Source: a cyanobiont of Ornithocercus magnificus
Lineage (GTDB): Bacteria; Cyanobacteriota; Cyanobacteriia; PCC-6307; Cyanobiaceae
Length of the DNA stretch: 64,000 bases
Assembly (NCBI GenBank): GCA_007996965.1
Contig: BIMP01000001.1
Span: 930,001-994,000, forward strand
Direction: 5' to 3'
This document shows, piece after piece, positions 1 to 8,113 of this stretch. The translations under genes and the position numbers were made by a program. The notes below the pieces were generated by a model, which saw nothing but the letters and a program-made list of their open reading frames with translations, ran no database searches and had not been told where the DNA came from. The first letter of the stretch is position 1. Every line of letters starts with the position of its first letter.

Positions 1-503
1 CTAAGCTGACCGGAAAGATCTTCTGCAGTGAGGGCATCACGGCTAAACACGGCTAGTACGTGGCGTGTTGTTAGGCAGTTTCTACAAGGCCATGGAAGCC
101 TCAACCGCCCTTCATAGTAGCTAGAGTAAGCGACTAGGTAAACGGCTGTAGGGCGCCGGCATAACCATGCTGCTGTTACAGGAACTACGTCGCCAACAAC
201 CACTACAAGGTCGTAATAGCTAGCATAGGACAACAAATATACGAGATTGCGCAATAGATAAAGTGCTTGCCCTTGCAAGATCTCGGTCAGCCTACCACGC
301 CAACTAGTATATCCCAGTCCACCGGTGCTAAAAACCCGCGTGCCGTTCAACAACAGAGGAATACCTAAGTCAGTATACGGGCAGCCCTGCCCTACAAGGG
401 GTAGGGCATCCACTCTGTGGCCAAATTGCAGTAGAGACCGCCCAAGCATTGCCCCGGACAGATCTTCACCATGCCCATTGCTGAGTATGAGGAGCCGAGA
501 CAT
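1..503 (-). CDS. LpxB-like (lipid-A-disaccharide-synthase-related) protein, 3' part cut off
   Basis: This frame is open from an ATG at 503 to the left edge (167 codons), so the C-terminus lies outside the window. The N-terminus (MSRLLILSNGHGEDLSGAML) fits the cyanobacterial 'lipid A disaccharide synthase-related' family, a GT-B-like fold of unknown substrate. The visible part keeps a glycine-rich first strand and later a run ending in VVVVGDVVP, as in the nucleotide-sugar transferase fold. The start lies 6 bp after the stop of the preceding minus-strand gene, suggesting co-transcription. Family assignment is from recognition of the N-terminal pattern and the exact reaction is unknown. Confidence 0.7.
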   Translation of the reverse strand, partial: MSRLLILSNGHGEDLSGAMLGRSLLQFGHRVDALPLVGQGCPYTDLGIPLLLNGTRVFSTGGLGYTSWRGRLTEILQGQALYLLRNLVYLLSYASYYDLVVVVGDVVPVTAAWLCRRPTAVYLVAYSSYYEGRLRLPWPCRNCLTTRHVLAVFSRDALTAEDLSGQL

Positions 504-509
504 TGTCTT

Positions 510-929
510 TTAGAGCTCTAACCAAGTCTTAATTTTCAGAAGGGCTGGCCAACCGGGACGCCGCTCCAGGCCATCACCAACTGATTCACGAAGTTCGTGA
601 GCCATTTCAGGAGTTATGCTAACAACTCGTTGAACTATTCTGATCTGGTCACGCACACCGCTGGTACCAGTCTCTAGCATAGCCAGACTAAGATTTACAC
701 GAGCTTGGAGATCCTGACCATTAAGCTTCACAGCCATCCGTGCTGACCGCAGTGCATTTTCTGGTTGATCACAAAGCAGCTGTAGCCAGGCAAAACAAGT
801 CCATCCCGATGACTGGTGTGGATCTGCAGCTGTGATGGCGGCGAAGTCCTCGAGCAAGTCAGTAGCAGGGGTGCCAGCCAGATAACGAGCCACGGCTTGC
901 TCAAGAGGACTTTTATTGCTGGGTTCCAT
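510..929 (-). CDS. Conserved hypothetical TPR-like protein
   Basis: This encodes about 139 residues from the ATG at 929 (start MEPSNKSPLEQ). The frame is open 12 codons further upstream, but that extension looks non-conserved. The sequence is helical, with a TPR-like pattern in the middle (WLQLLCDQPENALRSARMAV followed by a second helix pair containing ARVNLSLAMLETG). It has no signal peptide or membrane segment, so it is probably a cytosolic adaptor. I recognise it only as a small conserved protein of picocyanobacteria. It sits between the IscA-type gene upstream and the LpxB-like gene 6 bp downstream, all on the minus strand. Confidence 0.6.
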   Translation of the reverse strand: MEPSNKSPLEQAVARYLAGTPATDLLEDFAAITAADPHQSSGWTCFAWLQLLCDQPENALRSARMAVKLNGQDLQARVNLSLAMLETGTSGVRDQIRIVQRVVSITPEMAHELRESVGDGLERRPGWPALLKIKTWLEL

Positions 930-986
930 AGTTTCTAGCGCACTACACTTGAATTTCCATTTCACATAATGCCTGTAATATCCTAC

Positions 987-1379
987 TCATACAGCAAAAG
1001 AACTGCCACAACCGCAAGTCTGGCTAGCGTTAGGATTGTTGAAGTTGAATCCGCCTCCGATCAGGGCAGTACTGAAATCAAGCTGCATGCCGTAGATGTA
1101 CAGAAGACTCTTAGGATCACAGATAACCTGGAACTGGCTGCCATCTGGGGAGATATAGTCATAGGCCTCATCATTGTCCTGAATATCCGAGACTGGTACA
1201 AAGTCCATTGTGTAACTCATACCACTGCAGCCCCCGGAACGGACCCCAACCCTCAGTACGCAATCTCCTCCTTGCTTGCGGCAAAGCTGTGAGAGCTGCT
1301 CCATAGCAGCGTCAGTAATTAGGATGCCTCGCCCATCCTTAGCGGCATGAGCGTCATTCAATGGTGTGCTGCTTACCAT
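987..1379 (-). CDS. A-type iron-sulfur cluster carrier (IscA/SufA/ErpA family)
   Basis: This 130-residue protein of the HesB/IscA family would bind and deliver Fe-S clusters in the cytosol. The three conserved cysteines are visible: one in RSGGCSGMSY and two in the C-terminal CGCGSSF. The family core runs from about residue 20 (ILITDAAMEQL) to the C-terminus. The start is the ATG at 1379, and length is normal for the family with a short N-terminal extension. It is divergent from crtQ with about 110 bp between start codons. Whether it is the IscA or SufA/ErpA paralogue cannot be told from this sequence alone. Confidence 0.9.
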   Translation of the reverse strand: MVSSTPLNDAHAAKDGRGILITDAAMEQLSQLCRKQGGDCVLRVGVRSGGCSGMSYTMDFVPVSDIQDNDEAYDYISPDGSQFQVICDPKSLLYIYGMQLDFSTALIGGGFNFNNPNASQTCGCGSSFAV

Positions 1380-1489
1380 GGCATTGCAAGGCTTTCCCCT
1401 AATGTATTAAGCGTTTCATCCGCTTGTCAGATAACAGCCTGCGACTGTCACTTCATAGAGTTACTGAAATAATTATCGATGGGCAGAAA

Positions 1490-2965
1490 GTGCGGATCGC
1501 GATTGTTGGTGCTGGCCTTGCTGGTCTCTCAGCTGCCATTGACCTGGTCGACGCGGGCCACAAAGTAGACCTTTACGAAGCTCGACCCTTCATAGGTGGC
1601 AAGGTTGGCAGCTGGGAAGACCAGGACGGAAATCACATAGAGATGGGGTTACATGTCTTCTTCTTCAACTACACCAATCTCTTCGCTCTAATGCACAAAG
1701 TGGGAGCAATTGAAAACTTGCTTCCCAAAGAGCATACACATCTCTTTGTTAATAGCGGTGCTGATCTAAGGTCTCTTGACTTTCGCTTTGCCCTAGGTGC
1801 TCCATTCAACGGTCTTAAAGCTTTCTTTACAACACCACAGCTCGATTGGATTGACAAACTCCGCAATGCCCTTGCTCTTGGCACTAGCCCAATTGTGCGT
1901 GGTCTTGTGGACTATGAAGGAGCTATGCGCACTATACGCACGCTAGATGCCATTAGCTTCCAACAGTGGTTCATCAGTCATGGCGGTAGTCCCAGGAGTA
2001 TTTGCAGGATGTGGAACCCCATCGCTTATGCTTTGGGATTCATCGACTGCGAGGCGATATCTGCACGTTGCATGCTCACAATCTTCATGATGTTTGCAGC
2101 GAAGACTGAGGCCTCAAGGCTTAACCTGCTTAAAGGATCGCCGCATCGATGGCTCACAAGACCTGCTCTTGACTATATACAGGCTCGTGGTGGGCAGCTA
2201 CATCTCCGTCACCGTGTTAAGGAGGTGCACTTCAGAGATGGTAATGCTCCGCTTGTGACAAGGCTTCAACTCAGCACACCAGATGGTGAGATCGCAGTCA
2301 AGGCCGACGTATACCTAGCAGCTTGTGATGTTCCAGGAATCCAACGCCTTATGCCCAATGCTTGGCGTCGCTTTCCTCAGTTTGCTGCCATAGACCATCT
2401 GGAGACGGTGCCGGTAGCTACCGTTCAGTTACGCTACAATGGCTGGGTTACAGAACTAGGAGAGGGCTCCAAGGGTGAAGTCGCTCGCCAAGATTGCACT
2501 AAGCCATGCGGTCTAGATAACCTTTTGTATACCGCTGATGCAGACTTCAGTTGCTTTGCTGACCTCGCCTTAGCCAGCCCAGAAGATTACTGCCGTAAGG
2601 GACTTGGTTCTTTGCTCCAGTGTGTGTTGACTCCTGGTGATCGCTGGATTAAAAGCTCGAAAGAAGCAATAGTAGCTCATACCGACCTACAAATCCGTAA
2701 CCTTTTTCCTTCTTCCCGTAATTTGACCTTAATGTGGAGCAATGTAGTTAAGCTAGCTCAATCTCTCTATAGAGAGTCACCTGGGGCTGAAATCTTCCGG
2801 CCAGAGCAACGTACGCCCATAGCTAACTTTTTTCTTGCTGGTAGCTATACAAAGCAGGACTACATCGACTCGATGGAGGGTGCGACTATGAGTGGTCGCC
2901 TTGCAGCAGCGGAGATCCTTGGTCAATCAGTCCAGCTAAACAGAAATATTGCAGTAAACTGGTAA
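1490..2965 (+). CDS. crtQ: Zeta-carotene desaturase
   Basis: This FAD-dependent desaturase converts zeta-carotene to lycopene in the carotenoid pathway at the thylakoid or plasma membrane. The N-terminal Rossmann motif ([11 protein letters not shown]) follows directly after the proposed GTG start at 1490. Strongly conserved family blocks follow, such as [17 protein letters not shown] and [16 protein letters not shown]. From this GTG the protein is about 491 residues, the usual family length. A TTG at 1424 would add 22 residues that do not look conserved. The stop overlaps the start of the next gene by one base (TAATG), indicating translational coupling with the SRPBCC protein. Confidence 0.93.
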   Translation: MRIAIVGAGLAGLSAAIDLVDAGHKVDLYEARPFIGGKVGSWEDQDGNHIEMGLHVFFFNYTNLFALMHKVGAIENLLPKEHTHLFVNSGADLRSLDFRFALGAPFNGLKAFFTTPQLDWIDKLRNALALGTSPIVRGLVDYEGAMRTIRTLDAISFQQWFISHGGSPRSICRMWNPIAYALGFIDCEAISARCMLTIFMMFAAKTEASRLNLLKGSPHRWLTRPALDYIQARGGQLHLRHRVKEVHFRDGNAPLVTRLQLSTPDGEIAVKADVYLAACDVPGIQRLMPNAWRRFPQFAAIDHLETVPVATVQLRYNGWVTELGEGSKGEVARQDCTKPCGLDNLLYTADADFSCFADLALASPEDYCRKGLGSLLQCVLTPGDRWIKSSKEAIVAHTDLQIRNLFPSSRNLTLMWSNVVKLAQSLYRESPGAEIFRPEQRTPIANFFLAGSYTKQDYIDSMEGATMSGRLAAAEILGQSVQLNRNIAVNW

Positions 2966-3435
2966 TGGGAAGTTGGCTTGAGCACACTGTTTCTACAAAG
3001 GTCCAGGCTTCTGCTCAGAAGGTATGGGCAACTTGGAGTGATCTTGAAGCCATGCCCCGCTGGATGCGCTGGATTGAATCTGTGACTCCCCTCGATGATC
3101 CAGACTTAACTGACTGGACACTGGCAGCTCAGGGGTTCCGGTTTCACTGGAAAGCTCGTATCACTCGCCGCGTTGAGGCGCAACAATTGCACTGGGAGTC
3201 TGTTGGGGGTTTGCCTACGAAGGGTGCCGTGCGCTTTTATTCTGAATCTGAAAGTCACACATTAGTCAAGCTTAGCGTCACCTATGAGTTACCACGCATA
3301 CTAGCACCGTTAATGGAGCCCTCGATCTTGGGAGGAATAGTCACGCGTGAGTTACAGATTAATCTTGACCGGTTCCGCGATCTTGTTGAGACTGGCGACG
3401 GGGATCCTAAACTAACTTGGGCTGTCCCACCATAA
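2965..3435 (+). CDS. SRPBCC/START-like protein (polyketide cyclase-type)
   Basis: This 156-residue protein has the SRPBCC (START/Bet v1-like) fold, which holds small hydrophobic ligands. Typical features are the early VSTKVQASAQKVWATWSDLE strand-helix, the MPRWMRWIESV segment, and a long C-terminal helix (ELQINLDRFRDLVE). The ATG overlaps the crtQ stop by one base. That tight coupling suggests a role connected with carotenoid or other lipid handling, but no ligand can be inferred from sequence. The protein has no signal peptide or membrane helix. Confidence 0.85.
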   Translation: MGSWLEHTVSTKVQASAQKVWATWSDLEAMPRWMRWIESVTPLDDPDLTDWTLAAQGFRFHWKARITRRVEAQQLHWESVGGLPTKGAVRFYSESESHTLVKLSVTYELPRILAPLMEPSILGGIVTRELQINLDRFRDLVETGDGDPKLTWAVPP

Positions 3436-3560
3436 AATCTCCCAACCCTAATCATCAGCAACAAGCCTGTACTGGTAATCTAACGGGTACTTTCAGCTTA
3501 CAGGTTTATCAAGCCGCTGTTATTTATGGACGTTTAGTTGCTGTCAATCGAAATTGCTAG
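3417..3560 (+). CDS. Possible short ORF downstream of the SRPBCC gene (uncertain)
   Basis: A 47-codon frame starts at a TTG inside the 3' end of the SRPBCC gene and ends at a TAG at 3558-3560. The translation contains TGNLTGTFSLQVYQAAVIYG and then a run ending VAVNRNC, which is less random-looking than its surroundings. Only a TTG is available as start because a stop lies just upstream in the same frame. I do not recognise the product. It may be a tiny real gene, the tail of an eroded gene, or chance. Confidence 0.2.
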   Translation: MGCPTIKSPNPNHQQQACTGNLTGTFSLQVYQAAVIYGRLVAVNRNC

Positions 3561-3709
3561 TAATCATCTAACAGTTTCTGAATACACAACTTACATCAAG
3601 CTTACAGGAAGATGTTCAATCAGATTTTTGATGTTTCCAACGTCTCTATCACTACTCACTACGTTAATCAAAGCATCTTAAAATCTAAGCTACTCATAAC
3701 ATAAATACC

Positions 3710-4543
3710 CTATCCAGAACTTTGCATAGAACGAAGACAGGCTTGTACCAAACCATCAACGTCATGAGGATCTGCCTCAAGATCAACCCATCCCAGAACC
3801 TCACGGCAGCTACGACTAGTTTGTGGGCCGATTGAAATCAATTTAGTTCCCTTCAGGAGCTTCCGCCAGGATGAGCCAAAGTGTCCCCTTAAAAGCTGTG
3901 CTGTGTGGTGGACAGTCTTACTGCTACTAAAAGTAATTGCGTCAACAGCTTTCTGTTTTAGGTAATTGACTGTAGCGTTAGGGATTGTGGTAGGGCATCG
4001 AGACTCATAAGCTGGTACCTCAACAACCCGAACTCCGGCCTTGCCGAATACATCAGCAAGTAGTGTACGGCCGCCACTCTGTACGCGGGGCACCAGCATG
4101 TTTAGGCCTAAGCAAGAGGCAATAGGGAAGTGATTGATTAGGCTATCGGCCACAAAGTGTGGCGGAATGAAGTCAGCATGTGCACCAAAGCACTCAAGCT
4201 GCTGGGCTGTCTTACGACCGATAGCAGCAATTCTTACAGATTGGGGTCGGCATGCAAGAGATTTTCCCTGACATTTAAGCCGTTGCTGGACAGCACGTAC
4301 CCCATTAGCGCTCGAGAAAATGACCCAATGAAAGTAACCAAGGTCCTTGAGAGCATTATCGAGTGGTCTCCAATCATCTGGAGGACCGATTTCAAGAGCT
4401 GGTAACTCCAGTACTGTCATACCCAAAGCAACTAACAAGCAAGACATCTTGCTCTGCTGCTCTACAGCACGGGTTATGACGACAACTCGTCCCGGTATAG
4501 AAGGGTTCACTAATCTTGTAGTAGCTAATACAGGTTGTCCCAT
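3710..4543 (-). CDS. hemD: Uroporphyrinogen-III synthase
   Basis: HemD cyclises and inverts hydroxymethylbilane to uroporphyrinogen III, the branch point toward haem, chlorophyll, bilins and cobalamin. The protein has 277 residues from the ATG at 4543, with family landmarks GRVVVITRA near the N-terminus, the strand WVIFSSANGVRAV, IAAIGRKTAQQL, and in the second lobe VDAITFSSSKTV and ISIGPQTSRSC. It faces crtQ and the SRPBCC gene convergently across a 270-bp gap. Upstream lie rbfA and DUF751 on the same strand, about 350 bp away. Confidence 0.9.
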   Translation of the reverse strand: MGQPVLATTRLVNPSIPGRVVVITRAVEQQSKMSCLLVALGMTVLELPALEIGPPDDWRPLDNALKDLGYFHWVIFSSANGVRAVQQRLKCQGKSLACRPQSVRIAAIGRKTAQQLECFGAHADFIPPHFVADSLINHFPIASCLGLNMLVPRVQSGGRTLLADVFGKAGVRVVEVPAYESRCPTTIPNATVNYLKQKAVDAITFSSSKTVHHTAQLLRGHFGSSWRKLLKGTKLISIGPQTSRSCREVLGWVDLEADPHDVDGLVQACLRSMQSSG

Positions 4544-4892
4544 TCTGCATAATTGCTAGCAATCCAAGAACGACACTATGATTGGCCTGTTAAGAAGACA
4601 AATCTTTAGGCTAACTCTAATAGATTCTCTGAAATCCTGATGGGCAAAAGCCGTATCTATACGATTTTGAGTTTTATAACTTGCTTAATTATGCAGACAT
4701 GATAAATTTATCATCTAACGCGACTAGGGGCTGCGCTGAACATGCGCATTCAGCCGACCTAGCTAGGTAAATTGATTAAAGAATAAAGGTTAGCAGCCGA
4801 CATCATATACAGAGGCTCTAGGCAGCGTAGCTAGGAAAGAATTATAATGCAGCCAAGCACTCTACCTACAATAGAACTGGATTTATGGAGAT
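4544..4892. other. Non-coding gap between rbfA and hemD, with stem-loop
   Basis: This gap holds no convincing ORF. It contains a perfect 12-bp palindrome at 4701-4712 (gataaatttatc) and a stem-loop at about 4729-4755, where CTGAA pairs with TTCAG and outer GG pairs with CC. The stem-loop lies downstream of rbfA on its strand and could terminate or process that transcript. From memory, free-living relatives often carry nagZ between rbfA and hemD. Nothing of it is recognisable here. Confidence 0.4.
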
Positions 4893-5294
4893 TTAGCTCT
4901 TCGCATCTTCAATTCCAGCAGGGATATCGCTGTGCCCCCGACGTTTTTCCTCTAGGCGGTTTAGAAGATCAAGTACGACCATACCCTTTTCTAGTCCTCT
5001 ATCGAGCCGGAATACCACTTCCGGTGCACGACGCATCTGCAGGCGTCGACCCAGCTCACCACGTAGGTAACCACTGGCCGCCTGCAGACCAGCCAACACC
5101 TCCCCACTGTCGCTTTGTTTCCCGAAGATGCTTACAAAGATCTTGCAGTGCTGCAGATCACCAGACACTTCGACCTCCGTAATACTCACCATGGCCTGGT
5201 GTACCCGCTCATCACGGATACCGTTGATCAGCAACTGGCTGACTTCCTTGCGGATCAATGTAGCCACCCGCTCGGTTCTACGCCCTTGTCCCAT
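4893..5294 (-). CDS. rbfA: Ribosome-binding factor A
   Basis: RbfA binds the 30S subunit near the 16S 5' helix and is needed for its maturation, especially in the cold. The 133-residue protein begins at the ATG at 5294 ([20 protein letters not shown]). A TTG two codons upstream is the alternative. Family features are the KH-like core with [20 protein letters not shown] and the [20 protein letters not shown] region. The C-terminal tail is short and charged. DUF751 ends 7 bp upstream on the same strand, so the two are likely co-transcribed. Confidence 0.92.
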   Translation of the reverse strand: MGQGRRTERVATLIRKEVSQLLINGIRDERVHQAMVSITEVEVSGDLQHCKIFVSIFGKQSDSGEVLAGLQAASGYLRGELGRRLQMRRAPEVVFRLDRGLEKGMVVLDLLNRLEEKRRGHSDIPAGIEDAKS

Positions 5295-5301
5295 CTCCAA
5301 T

Positions 5302-5508
5302 TTATGCTACCGGTGTAGGACTTACCATGGCATGTAGCACCAGCACCAAGGCGGTGAGACCACTGATTAGAGCACCTATGAGAGCTGTGACAGTAACTGG
5401 ATTATTGCTTCGCCGGGCAAGGGGCTCAACAACCGAATTGAGTATACCTAAGCCGAAAGCGATTAAGTAGCGTGGATAACGTGTGACGTTAATGAAGAAG
5501 TCCCGCAT
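5302..5508 (-). CDS. DUF751 (Ycf33-type) small membrane protein
   Basis: A 68-residue protein from the ATG at 5508 has two predicted membrane helices, roughly residues 13-31 and 38-61 ([20 protein letters not shown]). The pattern [17 protein letters not shown] matches the DUF751 family, which includes plastid Ycf33 and is found in cyanobacteria and some algal plastids. Its function is not established. It ends just upstream of rbfA. Confidence 0.85.
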   Translation of the reverse strand: MRDFFINVTRYPRYLIAFGLGILNSVVEPLARRSNNPVTVTALIGALISGLTALVLVLHAMVSPTPVA

Positions 5509-5845
5509 TATTTGGAATTGGTAGGAACCTTAAGGATTAGTAGCAAGACTCAGATGATGTAGCTAAGCTATAAAGACTTATACAAAGATTTAGTATCTGG
5601 CAAATTGTAAGTGATGAACGCAAATCCATGCAAGCCGCATACTGTTATCTAGTTAGGAGATCTTGACAAGTGTCGAGAGTCCTTGAGTCTCATACTGAAA
5701 GGCCTGTGATCTCAGTCTAAAGTACTGCATCAGCAACCGGAAACTCTTTAATCACCACCCTGTATCTCCTGATCAAGTCCCTGTTACTGAGCAGCAATCT
5801 CGGGAGATCACGAGCTAGGGTTCGGCAGTCGCGGATAGTCCTGTC
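5509..5845. other. Non-coding gap between DUF751 and the GST gene; possible small minus-strand ORF
   Basis: This is the divergent region between DUF751 (minus) and the glutathione transferase gene (plus), so promoters for both must lie here. I see no clear sigma-70 hexamers. A short minus-strand frame, 5717-5872, encodes a basic helical peptide with the run RTLARDLPRLLLSNRDLIRR. It begins inside the first codons of the GST gene. I cannot assign it and treat it as unproven. Confidence 0.35.
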
Positions 5846-6571
5846 ATGCTGGAGTTGCATCAATTCCGTCATTCGGCCTTCTGCCTTAAAGCACGGATGG
5901 TGCTTCAGGCTAAGGGTCTTACCTACAGGACAGTTGAAATCACCCCAGGTATTGACCAAGTATCTATCTTTCTCCTTTCTGGCCAACGTCAGGTACCTGT
6001 ACTGGTAGATGGCGATGCAGTGCTAGCTGACTCCAGCGTTATCGCACGCTACCTTGAAAGCCGTGAGCCTTTGCCGGCTCTCATACCTGCAGATCCGCAG
6101 CAGGCTGCCCAACTGCACCTAATTGAGGACTGGGCTGATACTACCTTGGCTCGCGCATCAAGCTCAGCACTAGTTGAGGCAGCTGCTGCAGACCCAGGGC
6201 TTCGGGTTGCGCTATTGCCGGACAGCCTACCTAATCCGGTACGTCAGGCTATGGGTACGCTGCCGACAAGTTGGATAAGCAACCTAAGCGGATTGCTTAA
6301 TCCGGACAAACGGGCTAACTTGCTAACCAGCTTGGAGCAATTAGCCCTAGCTGTACAGGTCAACCCATGGCTAGTAGGCGACACAATGTCCATAGCAGAT
6401 TTAGCGGTAGCTGCCCAGCTATCTTTATTGCATTTTCCAAGCTCTGCCGATGTTAGGCTAGCTGGCAAGGGGGTACCGGGCCTTAAAGACCACCCACGGC
6501 TACAACCACTGTTCGAGTGGCGAGATCAGCTAGAGCTTAAGCTTATGGAACGGTCTCTGGAAGAGGTTTAA
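5846..6571 (+). CDS. Glutathione S-transferase family protein
   Basis: This 241-residue protein has an N-terminal thioredoxin-like domain (residues 1-77) with the cis-proline segment RQVPVLVDGDAVLADSSVIARYLE that binds glutathione. An all-helical C-terminal domain includes PWLVGDTMSIADLAVAAQLS, the usual GST N-capping box region. The early HSAFCLKARM places a cysteine near the active site, as in omega/beta-like GSTs. The likely role is detoxification or thiol transfer in the cytosol; the substrate is unknown. Its 3' end overlaps the tail of the convergent DUF6816-like gene by about 29 bp. Confidence 0.85.
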   Translation: MLELHQFRHSAFCLKARMVLQAKGLTYRTVEITPGIDQVSIFLLSGQRQVPVLVDGDAVLADSSVIARYLESREPLPALIPADPQQAAQLHLIEDWADTTLARASSSALVEAAAADPGLRVALLPDSLPNPVRQAMGTLPTSWISNLSGLLNPDKRANLLTSLEQLALAVQVNPWLVGDTMSIADLAVAAQLSLLHFPSSADVRLAGKGVPGLKDHPRLQPLFEWRDQLELKLMERSLEEV

Positions 6572-7250
6572 GACATAGATAGTAGTGATTCGTGCTTATA
6601 GCTGATCTGCGCAGGATGCGTTCCGGTCCAAGGTAGCGAGCTTGCCACTGCTCAGCACAAATCCACGGTTCACCATTATCTCCAATGCACTGCTCGTAAC
6701 GGCTGAGAGTCTCTATTTGACTAAGACGTGGTGTACCGCTGCTATGCAGGATCTGTAACACCAGCTCATCAGTCAGGAATGTGTTTTCTTCTGGATCTGC
6801 CTGATAGCGACCGATAACACTAGTTTCCATGCGGAGATCACCCTTTAGTTCTGCCAACTGGCGGTTGGCTGAGAAGGGGTCATTCTTGACCCGCACTAGC
6901 TGATCGCCTAATAGTGCACGGCCAACTGAAGTAGCATTAAAGACTCTATCGCCTAAGATACGACCACGATAGTCAGATAGGAAACGCGCGTGGTGTTTCA
7001 AGACTGGTTGGCTAGGCTCATTTACGTCAGTACTCTCTACTTGCCAATTACCCCGGAACCAACTGGGGTAAACTAAGTCATCATCAGCTTTTGGCCGAGT
7101 TAGGGAAGTGGGCAACCTCCACTCTGGCCAAGCTTGCTGACGTTGCTCAAGTAAAATATTTGTATTCGCACCAACTGAGGGAACCCATAAAGCTTTGTCT
7201 ACACCAAAAGTGGTCATTGCTAACAGTAGTGCAAGTAACAAAGCTGCCAT
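6543..7250 (-). CDS. Cyanobacterial conserved protein, probably DUF6816
   Basis: This is about 235 residues from the ATG at 7250. The N-terminus (MAALLLALLLAMTTF) is hydrophobic and may be a signal peptide or lipid-side anchor, though it lacks the usual positive charges. The rest is soluble and rich in aromatic and charged residues (YPSWFRGNWQVEST, RVFNATSVGRALL). I recognise it as a protein conserved in cyanobacteria and plant plastids, probably the DUF6816 family, without known biochemical function. The ATG shares the bases CATG with the ATG of the divergent CRR7 gene. An alternative ATG at 7220 would avoid this overlap but would remove the hydrophobic segment. Confidence 0.6.
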   Translation of the reverse strand: MAALLLALLLAMTTFGVDKALWVPSVGANTNILLEQRQQAWPEWRLPTSLTRPKADDDLVYPSWFRGNWQVESTDVNEPSQPVLKHHARFLSDYRGRILGDRVFNATSVGRALLGDQLVRVKNDPFSANRQLAELKGDLRMETSVIGRYQADPEENTFLTDELVLQILHSSGTPRLSQIETLSRYEQCIGDNGEPWICAEQWQARYLGPERILRRSAISTNHYYLCLKPLPETVP

Positions 7251-7512
7251 GTCCAATCCTCTAATCCGTGCCTGCGATGACTACGTGGTACTGGAACCTG
7301 GTCAACCAGAGCGCTTACTCAGCTCTAATGATACTTTGATGTGGTTGACAAGTTGGTTAGAGCGACTAGATGAACTGCCAGAAGATCTGAAAGATCAACC
7401 TTCAGTCCATGAGGCAGCGCAGCGATTACTAGACACTGCCTGCGACCTAGAATTGAGTTCTGGTCTTAGCCTGCAATGGTTTGCGGTACGGTTAGATTCC
7501 CTGGGTTCTTAA
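7249..7512 (+). CDS. CRR7-family protein (NDH-1 assembly-related)
   Basis: A small 87-residue protein starts at the ATG at 7249 (MSNPLIRACDDYVVLEPGQP). The pattern DDYVVLEPGQPERLLS, followed by an amphipathic LERLDELPEDLKDQ region, matches the CRR7 family. In plants, CRR7 is needed for assembly or stability of the chloroplast NDH complex. In cyanobacteria its role is less defined. The last 47 bp overlap the 3' end of the convergent aroK. An in-frame ATG further upstream (7195) would overlap the divergent gene extensively and is unlikely. Confidence 0.75.
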   Translation: MSNPLIRACDDYVVLEPGQPERLLSSNDTLMWLTSWLERLDELPEDLKDQPSVHEAAQRLLDTACDLELSSGLSLQWFAVRLDSLGS

Positions 7513-8062
7513 GCTGACTTCGGAGAAGATTGAAAATCTGCTCTACTACCTCACTCAAGGACTCTGCCCCTACTGTTACCTGCAGGTCTGCTTCGTTGTA
7601 GAGTGGACGTCGAGCTTCAAGAAGAGTATCAAGCACTGCTAACGAATCAGCCACTTGTAATAGGGGGCGCTGCACTTCATCTGCACCTAAACGAACCAGC
7701 AACTGGTCGCGGTTCAGATCGAGCCAGATCACTATGCCTTGTCTCAAGATTCCCCAATTATCTGGCCGGGTTACTGCACCACCACCCGTAGCCACAACTA
7801 GGGAGTGATACTGACTGATAGCACCTAGCGCCTGTGTTTCCAGTGACCGAAATCCTGACTCGCCTATCTGCTCGAAGATTTCTGGGATCGAGCTACCAGC
7901 CATCTGCTCAACCACTGAGTCAGTATCAACGAACCTATACCCGAGTCGCTGAGCCAATAAGCGGCCAGTGCTACTTTTGCCGCTTGCCATCATCCCAACT
8001 AGATAGAGGCTGCAACCCTGCAACTGACGACGCAGAGGATGCGGAATACTTGCATTCGACAT
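7466..8062 (-). CDS. aroK: Shikimate kinase
   Basis: AroK phosphorylates shikimate at the 3-hydroxyl in the aromatic amino acid pathway. From the ATG at 8062 it has 198 residues. The Walker A motif is GMMASGKSSTG, followed by the shikimate-binding DTD (FVDTDSVVE), the GESGFRSLE block and the GGGAV glycine-rich segment. The lid region RPLLQ and RRPLYNEADLQV are typical. The open frame extends to 8200, but the extra 46 residues do not look like the family and run into the region before PTPS. It is divergent from PTPS with about 50 bp between starts. Confidence 0.93.
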   Translation of the reverse strand: MSNASIPHPLRRQLQGCSLYLVGMMASGKSSTGRLLAQRLGYRFVDTDSVVEQMAGSSIPEIFEQIGESGFRSLETQALGAISQYHSLVVATGGGAVTRPDNWGILRQGIVIWLDLNRDQLLVRLGADEVQRPLLQVADSLAVLDTLLEARRPLYNEADLQVTVGAESLSEVVEQIFNLLRSQLKNPGNLTVPQTIAG

Positions 8063-8113
8063 CACTACCCGTTCACAACGGATCCCTAGGATGGCGTATG
8101 GGTAAGACATATC

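Noticed and set aside
5717-5986. 89-codon minus-strand frame across the GST gene start
   Set aside because: Its N-terminal half is antisense to the GST coding region and is a shadow; only the shorter part outside the GST gene is kept as a weak lead.
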